A stretch of 22,948 bases of DNA from a virus: positions 1 to 22,948 of the IMG/VR virus record IMGVR_UViG_3300042465_002694. One strand, 5' to 3'. Position numbers and translations under genes: made by a program. Position 1 is the stretch's first letter. Each line of letters begins with the position of its first letter. Of this stretch, positions 7,614 through 14,320 are shown piece by piece. Under the pieces are notes generated by a model. It did not search any database. It saw only the letters and a program-made list of their open reading frames with translations, and was not told where the DNA came from.

Positions 7614-8533
7614 CAGATATACCTTCCGCGGGTTTTACCACGCTTTGCAATACCGTCACCACGGCTAGATGCTGATCCTACTTTGCCGCCGCGCTTCATG
7701 CCCATCTCAATCACATCTTCACTACGACTAGTTCCACCGAGCTGCCTGCGCTTATTGGCTTGAGTCTCAAGCCTGGCCTTACCCATATCCTTCTCAAAAG
7801 GCAAACGCCGGCGAGGCGATTCTAATTGCGCCATGGATTCTCGACGCTTAACCAAATCGCTTCCCTTGGTAACCAACTCTCCTTTGGGAGACTTTGTAGC
7901 AAGCTCTCCGCCACGAGTGGCCAACTCACCACCGCGCTTGGGAGCCATGGCAAGCGCTTTAGCCGCTTCCTGCGGGATGGATGGTTCAACGCGAGCCTTA
8001 GCCGCTTGCGGTGCAATCTTTGCAGCTAAACCGGCGCCAGCTGCTTTAAGACCTTTGAGCAAAGGTCCGCCAAAAAGATTCATCTCCGGTGTAACACGCT
8101 CAATAGGTTTGTCATAAGCCTTGAGCCTCTCAATCTCAGCTTTGACATCCTTCTTGGGAACGGGTTTCACCTCTGCTTTAGGCTGCGATTTAACCTCTGA
8201 CTTTGGCTTTGCTACAACCTTCGGGGCCGTGGTTTTCAAAGGTGTGCGAGAAAAACCAGCGGTACTAGGCTCGGCAAGGTCTGTATCACCTACTGATTCA
8301 ATACGAGGGGTTCGTACCGGCGCAGACTCGGCTTTACGTATGTTGCTAAGATCTATGCCCTGCTGGTCGTCCATTTCAGACATAACTTGGCGCAAGGGCT
8401 TCCTTGGTGTGCTGCCAGACATGATGGCCTCACCGCTACTATCCCTAACAATCTCGCCGCTGCTATCCCTTAGTGGCTCCCGGTCTATATCAGGAATGTC
8501 GCCACCTTCTTGGAAACGCCTGCGCTTCTTCAT
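7613..8533 (-). CDS. Basic, low-complexity virion-region protein (306 aa)
   Basis: 306 residues, mostly disordered and basic. It has several short tandem repeats: IVRDSSGE-type units at about 20-37, Lys/Pro/Val/Glu repeats at about 108-135 (KPKSEVKSQPKAEVKPVPKK), and RGGELAT / RGGELAT / SPKGELVT units at about 200-225. One amphipathic Ala/Leu helix (GGPLLKGLKAAGAGLAAKIA) is at about 155-175. It ends with GDGIAKRGKTRGRYI, the tag shared with its neighbours. The ATG follows an AGGGGG ribosome binding site next to the palindromic element at 8542-8577. It may be an internal, DNA-condensing virion protein, judging only from charge and neighbours. Confidence 0.65.
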   Translation of the reverse strand: MKKRRRFQEGGDIPDIDREPLRDSSGEIVRDSSGEAIMSGSTPRKPLRQVMSEMDDQQGIDLSNIRKAESAPVRTPRIESVGDTDLAEPSTAGFSRTPLKTTAPKVVAKPKSEVKSQPKAEVKPVPKKDVKAEIERLKAYDKPIERVTPEMNLFGGPLLKGLKAAGAGLAAKIAPQAAKARVEPSIPQEAAKALAMAPKRGGELATRGGELATKSPKGELVTKGSDLVKRRESMAQLESPRRRLPFEKDMGKARLETQANKRRQLGGTSRSEDVIEMGMKRGGKVGSASSRGDGIAKRGKTRGRYI

Positions 8534-8541
8534 ACTACCCC

Positions 8542-8577
8542 CTACTTTAGTAGCAAATTCCGTCCATGGACGGAATT
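8542..8577. repeat. Palindromic element, copy 1 (22-bp perfect palindrome plus CTACT/AGTAG arms)
   Basis: Bases 8556-8577 form a perfect 22-bp palindrome with half-site AATTCCGTCCA. Next to it, 8542-8553 is a second dyad, CTACT-TT-AGTAG. A near copy, inverted in the genome, lies at 20056-20091. The element fills the gap between two small genes: the palindrome reaches into the stop codon of the upstream gene and the AGTAG arm runs into the ribosome binding site of the 306-aa gene. There is no U-run after it on the minus strand, so it is not a standard terminator. A protein-binding operator or an RNA-processing hairpin are possible. Confidence 0.75.
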
Positions 8578-8827
8578 ACTTCATCACGACCATCGTGCCT
8601 TTAGTCTTGCCACGCTTGGCGCATCCATCGGCAGCTTTCACGTAACCACCGGCTTTGAACATCTTGCCAAGGTTGGGGCGCTGATCCATCTTGCGGAGCT
8701 TGGCATCCTCTACTTCTTGTTGCATCGCACCCTTCTCTTTTTGGGTGGGTACAAGATCGTAGTTAGGGTTGTAGTTTGTGTCGCCATGGCGCCCACGGCC
8801 TTTACGGGGATCATTTTGCATCATCAT
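8576..8827 (-). CDS. Small basic protein with shared C-terminal tag (83 aa)
   Basis: Up to 83 residues. It starts with three consecutive ATGs (8827, 8824, 8821) overlapping the upstream TGA; an AAGGA lies upstream, and the third ATG has the most usual spacing (seven bases). The sequence is hydrophilic (QNDPRKGRGRHGDTNYNPNY) with a Lys/Glu helix in the middle, ending in AADGCAKRGKTKGTMVVMK. That end matches the 98-aa protein (DG-A--GKTKGTMV-M) and, more loosely, the 306-aa protein. Its stop codon lies inside the 22-bp palindrome. Function unknown. Confidence 0.65.
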   Translation of the reverse strand: MMMQNDPRKGRGRHGDTNYNPNYDLVPTQKEKGAMQQEVEDAKLRKMDQRPNLGKMFKAGGYVKAADGCAKRGKTKGTMVVMK

Positions 8828-9075
8828 TTCCTTTCAGCGAGGGCATCAATTTTTGCTTCAAGTCTTGCAAAGCCTGAGTCAAAGCGTTCAATAATCTTTT
8901 CCATGTCAGCACGAACTTCTGCGCGAGTGATGTGATCACGGGCAATTTCCTCCCGAGTTCTGTTAAGTAGGATCTGGATGCGCTTCTGTTCATCTGAAGC
9001 TTGCTTAAGCATGAACATCACCAGACCCACAAAGAACGATGTGATGAGATTCCAAATAAGAGCGCCCGTATCCAT
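8824..9075 (-). CDS. Small membrane-anchored coiled-coil protein (83 aa)
   Basis: 83 residues. Residues about 7-24 (IWNLITSFFVGLVMFMLK) form one hydrophobic segment; residues 27-83 are charged and heptad-like (EQKRIQILLNRTREEIARDH to FARLEAKIDALAERK), predicting a coiled coil. The ATG directly follows the upstream TAA (TAAATG) and the end overlaps the next ATG cluster. A membrane anchor plus coiled coil fits a holin-like, spanin-like or ejection-associated protein, but one membrane segment is not diagnostic and no lysin is in the window to support a lysis role. Confidence 0.7.
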   Translation of the reverse strand: MDTGALIWNLITSFFVGLVMFMLKQASDEQKRIQILLNRTREEIARDHITRAEVRADMEKIIERFDSGFARLEAKIDALAERK

Positions 9076-9363
9076 TTAGCACTTCCATCTGCGTCTTGCC
9101 TGCCGTATGCGGCTATTGGGATCTTTGGCTGCCTCAGGGAATTGTTTCATCTGGCCGGCTGAACGCGCACAGAAAGACTTCCTGCGTGCGGCATCTTTCG
9201 GGCCAGGATTATCACTGGTCACAGCCGTCTTGAGCTTGCTGCCGGGGTTGGCCTTGCGATAAGCTGCAACGCCTTTCTCCGTCATGCCAGCACCTTGCTT
9301 GGTAGGTCGGAAATTGCCTGACTTCACTGAAGTGGCAATCCCCATCCCTTTGGCCTTAGCCAT
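9076..9363 (-). CDS. Small basic conserved phage protein (95 aa)
   Basis: 95 residues, strongly basic. The core (MTEKGVAAYRKANPGSKLKT, then RRKSFCARSAGQMKQF and the end DPNSRIRQARRRWKC) is a recognisable block of a small protein family widespread in marine and freshwater phages, including cyanophages, with no known function; I do not give an accession from memory. Its ATG lies inside the last codons of the upstream 90-aa gene (8-base overlap). Two Cys (in SFCAR and the terminal Cys) are present, too few for a zinc site. Confidence 0.75.
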   Translation of the reverse strand: MAKAKGMGIATSVKSGNFRPTKQGAGMTEKGVAAYRKANPGSKLKTAVTSDNPGPKDAARRKSFCARSAGQMKQFPEAAKDPNSRIRQARRRWKC

Positions 9364-9628
9364 AAAACACCGTGACTTTGGCGTTAGTTAGTGTGGCGTA
9401 AGCACTTGTCCTACACCAAACACCATTAGCAGGAATAAGTACAGCAAAGGTTTCACCATTAGCAACCGTGTTAATGATGAACTTACTTGTTCCACTTGAC
9501 CCACCGTCTTTAATCTCAACGCTGCCAGTAGATGAGCCCGGTTCAATAACCAACCCGCGGACACGAGTTGGCGTAGCCGAGACAGCACCAGACGCAGCAA
9601 GAGACTTGCCTAGAACGTCTGTGTCCAT
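9356..9628 (-). CDS. Small beta-rich virion protein candidate (90 aa)
   Basis: 90 residues, ATG with GAGGT six bases upstream. The sequence (VRGLVIEPGSSTGSVEIKDG, then FIINTVANGETFAVLIPANG) is Gly/Ser/Val-rich with regular beta pattern and no long helix, as in small decoration or fibre-base subunits. It lies 12 bases after the 179-aa beta-rich gene, and the two may assemble together. No enzyme motif. Structural role inferred from composition and position. Confidence 0.7.
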   Translation of the reverse strand: MDTDVLGKSLAASGAVSATPTRVRGLVIEPGSSTGSVEIKDGGSSGTSKFIINTVANGETFAVLIPANGVWCRTSAYATLTNAKVTVFYG

Positions 9629-9640
9629 AAAGCACCTCTA

Positions 9641-10180
9641 TTAGGAATCAGCGAAGGGTGTAGCAACCGAACCAGAGCCAAGTGCAATACCGTTAACCAT
9701 GTACTTGTTAGCTGCGATGGCAACGATCTGGACCCATGAGCCAGCAACACCACCGGTTGTCGTACCGTTGAAGTTGATGAAGTCATTGGAAGCACCGGCC
9801 GTGTAAGCCACAAGCGCATTGGAAGAATCAGTATCAACACCAAGGATCGTACCGACAAACTTGTCAGTGCCATCGGTACCAATCTTGAGTGACGAAGTAG
9901 CAATCGTGGTGGGAACCCAGATCGTATAAACAACGCCTTCGTTGTTAGCCGTATTGGGGTCATTGCCAGGGCCAGACGAGGATACGTTAGCCGAGGTATT
10001 GATTGCTGGAAGTGTCAGAACCACGTTAGCTGCAAGCGTGCCGCCAACAGAAATAATCCGGCCTGCATGGGCCACGGGATTTAATGTGGTACTGGAAGTG
10101 ATCTCAACGATCGTGGACGGACCTTGTTGATAAATACCGCCCAGGGAACGGACTGGACCGTCAAAGGTAGAAATAGCCAT
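9641..10180 (-). CDS. Beta-rich virion structural protein candidate (179 aa)
   Basis: 179 residues, ATG with GGAG five bases upstream. Rich in Thr, Ser, Ala, Val and Gly, with strand-like segments (AGRIISVGGTLAANVVLTLP; GSWVQIVAIAANKYMVNGIA) and few charges: a typical virion surface or decoration protein. It is the first gene after the inserted HNH gene and carries its own promoter-like sequence and structured leader (10181-10294), so it may start a transcript. I do not recognise a named family. Confidence 0.7.
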   Translation of the reverse strand: MAISTFDGPVRSLGGIYQQGPSTIVEITSSTTLNPVAHAGRIISVGGTLAANVVLTLPAINTSANVSSSGPGNDPNTANNEGVVYTIWVPTTIATSSLKIGTDGTDKFVGTILGVDTDSSNALVAYTAGASNDFINFNGTTTGGVAGSWVQIVAIAANKYMVNGIALGSGSVATPFADS

Positions 10181-10204
10181 GATAACTCCGCGTAGTAGCG
10201 CATC

Positions 10205-10247
10205 CTCATACCGTCTCTACTAAGTCTGCTAGGCCAGTCGGTATGAG
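10205..10247 (-). promoter_or_regulatory. Leader stem-loop (inverted repeat) before the 179-aa gene
   Basis: Perfect 9-bp inverted repeat, CTCATACCG at 10205-10213 and CGGTATGAG at 10239-10247, with 25 bases between, inside which further short pairs (CT/AG, CTA/TAG) are possible. On the minus strand it lies in the presumed leader, 25 bases before the ATG at 10180 and downstream of the promoter-like sequence 10266-10294. No U-run follows, so a terminator is unlikely. It could be a processing site or a translational control structure. Confidence 0.5.
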
Positions 10248-10265
10248 TTAAATCCTAGTAGGGTG

Positions 10266-10294
10266 GTTGTATCAGTTATTAGGGTGGGAGTCAA
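10266..10294 (-). promoter_or_regulatory. Sigma70-like promoter candidate for the post-capsid operon
   Basis: On the minus strand TTGACT (10294-10289), a 17-base spacer and TACAAC (10271-10266). The -35 box lies in the last codons of the HNH gene. It would start a leader of about 80 bases carrying the 9-bp stem-loop before the 179-aa gene. Five of six and four of six consensus bases with ideal spacing; not proven. Confidence 0.4.
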
Positions 10295-10874
10295 TCAGCT
10301 TATTGGACTTCAAGAGGTTTTCCTCTTGTGTGATTACACGCAAATTCCATGGGACGTGTAGGCCGCATACGTTTTCACCAAACAATGGTATCTCGTGATC
10401 TACCGCGTATTTAATTCCAGTAGCCTTACTCATTTCCAAGGCAAGGCGATACTTCAGACGTATTTCCATGCGTTGCTTTTCATCCAACCATTTGGGAGTT
10501 GCTTGCCTGAATCGACGACGACGCGCATTAACCAGTTCTTTGTATAGCTCTGGGTTTGCCTTCTTGTGCTTGTTCCTTGACCTTCGTCTCTCCTCGGTTG
10601 ATCTGTTAGCGGCCTTAGCAATAACCTCATCTTTGTTAGCTTCGTAGTACTTGCGCTTAGCTTTCTGCCCGGCTTCTGATTTGTTGTACTCGCGGAAGTA
10701 ATCTGCCCTAGTGGTATTGGCTTTTTCCCATTCAACCTTTAGGCATTCAACGCAAGAACCTTTTGTTTTGCGTGGCGCTATGTGACCGTACTTACAGGGT
10801 TCGCCTGTGAAGTAATACTTAGCTCCTGAGTCTTGAGCTTCTTTGCGGGTTTTGGGTAGGTTTGTAGTGTCCAT
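10272..10874 (-). CDS. Free-standing HNH homing endonuclease
   Basis: 200 residues from the ATG at 10874, chosen because AGGAG lies six bases upstream (the frame extends to 10913 without such support). The N-terminus has a zinc-binding pattern C27, H31, C41, C44 (GEPCKYGHIAPRKTKGSCVE). The middle is a very basic helical DNA-binding region (RRRSRNKHKKANPELYKELV, about 97-116). The C-terminus holds the HNH core AVDHEIPLFGENVCGLHVPW followed by NLRVITQEENLLKSNK, with the DH at 159-160, typical of phage mobile HNH nucleases. It stands alone between the capsid and next structural gene, with its own terminator/promoter, as a mobile intron-less endonuclease would. It probably cuts and homes into phage genomes lacking it; capsid-gene intron debris was not seen. 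Confidence 0.9.
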   Translation of the reverse strand: MDTTNLPKTRKEAQDSGAKYYFTGEPCKYGHIAPRKTKGSCVECLKVEWEKANTTRADYFREYNKSEAGQKAKRKYYEANKDEVIAKAANRSTEERRRSRNKHKKANPELYKELVNARRRRFRQATPKWLDEKQRMEIRLKYRLALEMSKATGIKYAVDHEIPLFGENVCGLHVPWNLRVITQEENLLKSNKLIDSHPNN

Positions 10875-10901
10875 TTCTTTCTCCTGTCTTTGACACAGAG
10901 A

Positions 10902-10930
10902 ATTATAGGACAAACAAAAGGGGGCCGCAA
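10902..10930 (-). promoter_or_regulatory. Promoter candidate for the HNH gene
   Basis: On the minus strand a perfect TATAAT (10907-10902) lies 17 bases after TTGCGG (10930-10925). The expected start is about 20 bases before the HNH ATG, with the AGGAG in between. The -35 hexamer coincides with the loop of the capsid terminator hairpin. Confidence 0.55.
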
Positions 10931-10937
10931 CCCCCTT
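10911..10937 (-). terminator. Rho-independent terminator after the major capsid gene
   Basis: On the minus strand AAGGGGG (10937-10931), loop TTGCGG, CCCCCTT (10924-10918), then TTGTTTG. A 7-bp G:C-rich stem with a T-rich tail, 25 bases after the capsid stop codon. It should lower transcription past the capsid gene, giving that gene a strong 3' end. Confidence 0.75.
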
Positions 10938-10961
10938 CTGTTGTTTACAAAGAGCTTGCTG

Positions 10962-11870
10962 TTATGCGCCCTGGCTACCAAAGATCCCTAATGGATCCGA
11001 TACGCCAAAGGAATAACGCTCACGGGCTTTGTATCTGACGTTCCCCGTGTCAAAGTCACCGTCCATTCCAGTACTCATCGGTGTCCGCACGAAGTGCTTC
11101 AATCCGTTAGGTACATCGGTGGTGAGGAACCAGCCGTTCGTGTCGGTCAAGAAGTGGTTGATCGTATAGCCTTCTGGGATCGAACCGTTGTTCTTGATGG
11201 CGTTGATGTCGTTGTTGTTGGTGCCGACACGGAGTTCGGTTTCCAACAGACGCGTTGCCACGAACTGGAGGTTAGGAGGAACGATAAGCTTGCGTGGGCG
11301 AGCTGCGATCAACAGATCACGTTCGTCGGTCCAAGCTGCGATTTGAATGACTGCGTTTTCCAACGAAGTCTCGTTCAAGTCTGCCTGGGTCGCGGGCGTG
11401 TTGCTGTTAGTGCCGCCGGATACAAGAGGATGTGCTGTAGAGAACAGAGGCTGGCCGTCACCGTAAGTAACGCTTGATGCCCATCCGTTGTTCAATACGG
11501 CTGCTGCTTTCACCTGCTTGGTGTATGCCATGGCGCGTGCAAGTGCCTTGGTATAACGTGAGCTGAGCGAGTCGTACAGGTTGTCTTCGATTGCCTCTTC
11601 GGTAATCGAGAAACCCATAGCAATCGTCTCATGGGTGTAGCGAGCTGTCCAAGCTTCCTGCGCGTTGTCATAACGAATCGCAGCGCCTTCGTTCTTGACC
11701 GGTGCGGCCGAGAATCCAGACAGCTTGGTTTCCTCTTCAAATGAACGCTCAGAGGTCTCGGTTTCGTAGATCTCTTTGTGTTCTTCGCCATAACGAGCGT
11801 ACTCAAGACCGAACAGGGCGTTCAGGCCGGGGAGCAGCTCTTTCAGTAGTTGTGCGCGTGAAATAGCCAT
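10962..11870 (-). CDS. Major capsid protein (HK97-fold, Mu gpT-like pattern)
   Basis: 302 residues, ATG preceded by AAGGGG. The N-terminal helix (ISRAQLLKELLPGLNALFGL) and E-loop-like acidic region (EIYETETSERSFEEETKL) lead into YTHETIAMGFSITEEAIEDN and the segment VTYGDGQPLFSTAHPLVSGG, which is the recognisable hallmark of capsid proteins of this type; AARPRKLIVPPNLQFVATRL and the C-terminal strand RYKARERYSFGVSDPLGIFG complete the fold. Length is normal for a capsid subunit. It is preceded by scaffold and head genes and followed by a strong terminator, as expected for the most abundant virion protein. No separate maturation protease was found. Confidence 0.9.
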   Translation of the reverse strand: MAISRAQLLKELLPGLNALFGLEYARYGEEHKEIYETETSERSFEEETKLSGFSAAPVKNEGAAIRYDNAQEAWTARYTHETIAMGFSITEEAIEDNLYDSLSSRYTKALARAMAYTKQVKAAAVLNNGWASSVTYGDGQPLFSTAHPLVSGGTNSNTPATQADLNETSLENAVIQIAAWTDERDLLIAARPRKLIVPPNLQFVATRLLETELRVGTNNNDINAIKNNGSIPEGYTINHFLTDTNGWFLTTDVPNGLKHFVRTPMSTGMDGDFDTGNVRYKARERYSFGVSDPLGIFGSQGA

Positions 11871-11882
11871 TTAAGTTTCCCC

Positions 11883-12551
11883 TTACAGTCCGACTGGGTT
11901 GTTGTACGCATGACCGCCCGTAACCACGCCAGTTGCCTGCACTACATAAGCTGCATTGAACTTAACGATGATTTCTGGGTAGTAAATCGTACTGCTATAT
12001 GTGAATGCCGTATCGGGCACCACATCAATGATTCGCAACGGCAATGTCTGTGTCGTTGCACCGGTTGCAATATCTACTGCGTAACGGCTGTCCTTGGTCG
12101 TGGTATTCAAGGTGTTTGCAACCATGGCTACGTTCAGACCGATGTCTGTGTACTGGAAACCAGACGTGGTCGAAACTACCGTGGTTCCACTAACACCACA
12201 AACCTGGAACAACTGATCTGGATCTTCACAGACATAAGCAACAATATAAGTGTTGCTTGCTACTGCGGTGCCAGAAATCCATGCTTGCGAGAACGTGGGT
12301 TGACCAGTTACAGCAGAAACAAACGTACAACCCATGAATACACCAGCAAAGCCAGTGACCGGGGCAGCGGTTGTCTCGGTACAAACAACAATGCAACCAT
12401 TGTTGTCAAACTTCACAGGGTCACCAAAACCAATGCTCGATGCGCTGGAGTTTACGATCCGGCGCTGACGAGTGGCTCCGGCAAACACCTGACCGCCGAT
12501 CAAGTTGATCGGACGCAGGCCATATGGGCCTGAAATCGTCGGGTAAGCCAT
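11883..12551 (-). CDS. Head-associated structural protein candidate (222 aa)
   Basis: 222 residues, ATG with GGAG eight bases upstream, ending 12 bases before the capsid gene. Starts MAYPTISGPYGLRPINLIGG, then an almost all-beta, Thr/Val/Gly-rich sequence with YPEIIVKFNAAYVV near the C-terminus and five Cys. The composition and position (just before the capsid gene) fit a head decoration or cement protein. I do not recognise a named family; a minor capsid subunit is possible. A long open frame on the opposite strand here is an antisense shadow. Confidence 0.75.
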   Translation of the reverse strand: MAYPTISGPYGLRPINLIGGQVFAGATRQRRIVNSSASSIGFGDPVKFDNNGCIVVCTETTAAPVTGFAGVFMGCTFVSAVTGQPTFSQAWISGTAVASNTYIVAYVCEDPDQLFQVCGVSGTTVVSTTSGFQYTDIGLNVAMVANTLNTTTKDSRYAVDIATGATTQTLPLRIIDVVPDTAFTYSSTIYYPEIIVKFNAAYVVQATGVVTGGHAYNNPVGL

Positions 12552-12571
12552 TTGAGTTACTCCAAATGAGG

Positions 12572-13012
12572 TTATCTTTTACCGAATTGGACCTCGGTGC
12601 GTCTGTCATTAAACAGTGGCATCCGTGGGTCGTTTTCGCGCATAAAGTTGCTGTCCACACTCTTCATCCAATCGTTGGCTTGCTTCAGGTAATGGGTATT
12701 ACGCTGATCAACCATCTCAACGGGAGCGCGGCACAACATTAATCCACCAATCTCAATATTGCCGGTTTGAGGTCCGGTTGCGAGCAGGGCTCGGGTTACC
12801 TCGGGATAGTCTTCCCACTTGCATGGTTCAAATCCATCCTGATGACGGCTGGCTACATTCCTTGCGTCGGACTGCCCCAGTACTGCGGTGCGTACCCAAC
12901 GATGTCTCCAACCATCCCGCGGGAGAGGATCAGGCAATGAGCTTGGCGGCTTCCATTGCTTCGGACGTTCCGTGGTTTCACGGGTCTGTGCTTCTCTGGA
13001 TTCGCGGCTCAT
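12572..13012 (-). CDS. Conserved head-region protein of unknown function (146 aa)
   Basis: 146 residues, starting in an ATGA overlap with the scaffold stop. The N-terminal 30 residues are charged and disordered; then comes DGWRHRWVRTAVLGQSDARN and VASRHQDGFEPCKWEDYPEV, Trp-rich blocks, and later GGLMLCRAPVEMVDQRNTHY followed by a helix and a basic C-terminus. I have seen the Trp/Arg block in scaffold-adjacent genes of related phages. It may be a head-assembly partner of the scaffold. No enzyme motif. Confidence 0.7.
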   Translation of the reverse strand: MSRESREAQTRETTERPKQWKPPSSLPDPLPRDGWRHRWVRTAVLGQSDARNVASRHQDGFEPCKWEDYPEVTRALLATGPQTGNIEIGGLMLCRAPVEMVDQRNTHYLKQANDWMKSVDSNFMRENDPRMPLFNDRRTEVQFGKR

Positions 13013-13944
13013 AACTTTCCTTCCATGCGTAGTTTTGCCAATTCCATGGCGTATTTTTCAAGCGGAACTCCAAGCCTCTTGGCCGTATTAGCTTCTGAGG
13101 TTGTCAGCTTCAGTTTTTTAGGTGGCGAGCTGCGCGTTGCCGGGGCAACCACCGAAGCAGGAGGCTTTGCTTTTTCCTCTGGCGGCTCCCGATCGCCAAA
13201 GTACTCAGGGAATTTCTCCCTTACGCGAGAATTAATCTTCTCGTAATACTCATCCGTCAATGCGTAATGTTCGCCATTTTCCCGAGTAAGCTTTTTATGC
13301 AGGCCCATGGCAAAAAACGTCATCTCATCATCTACCCCAGGCTCGCCTGATTGACCAAACCACTTATTATTGGCCTTCCAGGTTTCTGCTTTGCGGTCTT
13401 GATAAGTATTCTGCTGAACATTATAAGCAGGGTTTTGTTGCTGTGGCAACTCGGGCGCTGGTTCGGGCGCAGCGGGTTTGAAGTTTTTAACCCGATCGGC
13501 CTTTAACATCGCCACATTTAATGCTTTCTGGGCTGCCAATATCCTGTCAGATTCTTGGCTATCCAACGCTTCTTTATAACTACGCTCTGCCTCAGCTACC
13601 TCTTTATCTGTGGCAAATTGCATCGTCTTTATTAACGTGCTTTCACCCGTAGTTAGTTTCTCTTTCAGCTTTGCATTTTCTTCAGCAATTTGTTTTGCAT
13701 AGGCAATAGCTGCCTCACGCTCACGCTGCGCCTCTTCCTTGGCTCTGCGCTCATCGTGATACCCATGCTTCAAATGCTGAATGCGTTTCTTTACATTATC
13801 TGAATACTGTTTGATTTCATCATCAGGTATCTCAGATGGATCACCCTTTAATGGCGTCGCATTCCTATCCGCCTCGGGGCGATCGTCAACAATCTCGATC
13901 TCTGCCTCACCCTCGACTTCAAATTCAATCTTCTCTTCACTCAT
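13009..13944 (-). CDS. Capsid scaffold protein
   Basis: 311 residues from the ATG at 13944, which has AAAGGGGAAG upstream; the frame extends to 13992 but that would overlap the GroES-like gene. The N-terminus is very acidic (SEEKIEFEVEGEAEIEIVDD), residues about 45-150 are a long charged coiled coil (KKRIQHLKHGYHDERRAKEE), then a Pro/Gln linker (PAAPEPAPELPQQQNPAYNV) and a basic helical C-terminus (KKLKLTTSEANTAKRLGVPL), the part that in known scaffolds contacts the capsid shell. Position between portal and capsid gene agrees. No protease domain is fused to it. Confidence 0.8.
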   Translation of the reverse strand: MSEEKIEFEVEGEAEIEIVDDRPEADRNATPLKGDPSEIPDDEIKQYSDNVKKRIQHLKHGYHDERRAKEEAQREREAAIAYAKQIAEENAKLKEKLTTGESTLIKTMQFATDKEVAEAERSYKEALDSQESDRILAAQKALNVAMLKADRVKNFKPAAPEPAPELPQQQNPAYNVQQNTYQDRKAETWKANNKWFGQSGEPGVDDEMTFFAMGLHKKLTRENGEHYALTDEYYEKINSRVREKFPEYFGDREPPEEKAKPPASVVAPATRSSPPKKLKLTTSEANTAKRLGVPLEKYAMELAKLRMEGKL

Positions 13945-13954
13945 AACTTCCCCT

Positions 13955-14320
13955 TTATGCGCGGCTATAGCCACGAGGATCTTGAACCACACCCTCTATG
14001 GTGTCGTCGTTGATCAAACGAAACTCCCGTCCGTGAATCTTGAACCGGGTTCCTGAATAAGCACGCACTAAAACAAAATCGCCTTCCTTGCACCATGGTC
14101 CCGTTGGGAACTTTGCCGCATCCTTATAGCAATCCGGTCCCATCTTCAGTACAAACAAAACAACCGTGCTGAACTCTTCAATTTTTGCAAGCGAATCAGG
14201 CTTGAATAAACCATTGGCAAACTTATCCTCTACCTCTGGTAAGGCGCATAACATCCGATAACCCGTGGGCTCTGGGAGTTGCGTTGCTTCCTGCTGAGAA
14301 TCCTCAGTAATATCACTCAT
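13955..14320 (-). CDS. GroES-like co-chaperonin
   Basis: 121 residues. The stretch GYRMLCALPEVEDKFANGLF followed by KPDSLAKIEE aligns with the N-terminal strand and mobile loop of GroES (DRV-V---EVE-K-AGGI), and KEGDFVLVRAYSGTRFKIHG then REFRLINDDTIEGVV with its C-terminal strands (VGD-V-F--Y-G----I-- EE-L-M-ESDILA-V). A 12-16 residue insert around GPDCYKDAAKFPTGPW and an N-terminal acidic extension distinguish it from bacterial GroES. It starts eight bases inside the upstream gene with AAGGA five bases before the ATG. Like T4 gp31, it could act with the host GroEL to fold the capsid protein; position between portal and scaffold fits. Whether it replaces host GroES is not known. Confidence 0.85.
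   Translation of the reverse strand: MSDITEDSQQEATQLPEPTGYRMLCALPEVEDKFANGLFKPDSLAKIEEFSTVVLFVLKMGPDCYKDAAKFPTGPWCKEGDFVLVRAYSGTRFKIHGREFRLINDDTIEGVVQDPRGYSRA

Noticed and set aside
8556-8577. Rho-independent terminator at the palindrome
   Set aside because: No U-run follows on either strand, and the second copy lies inside a coding sequence.
8121-8645. 174-codon open frame on the plus strand
   Set aside because: Antisense shadow of the low-complexity basic gene 7613-8533; it crosses the palindromic element and has no ribosome site.
10217-10263. Further copies of the CTACT/AGTAG motif (CTACTAAGTC at about 10217, CCTAGTAGGG at about 10254)
   Set aside because: Only short matches without the 22-bp palindrome; too little to call copies of the element.
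11910-12533. 207-codon open frame on the plus strand
   Set aside because: It is antisense to the 222-aa head gene, has no ribosome binding site, and its Cys/Asn/Arg-rich product has no protein-like pattern.
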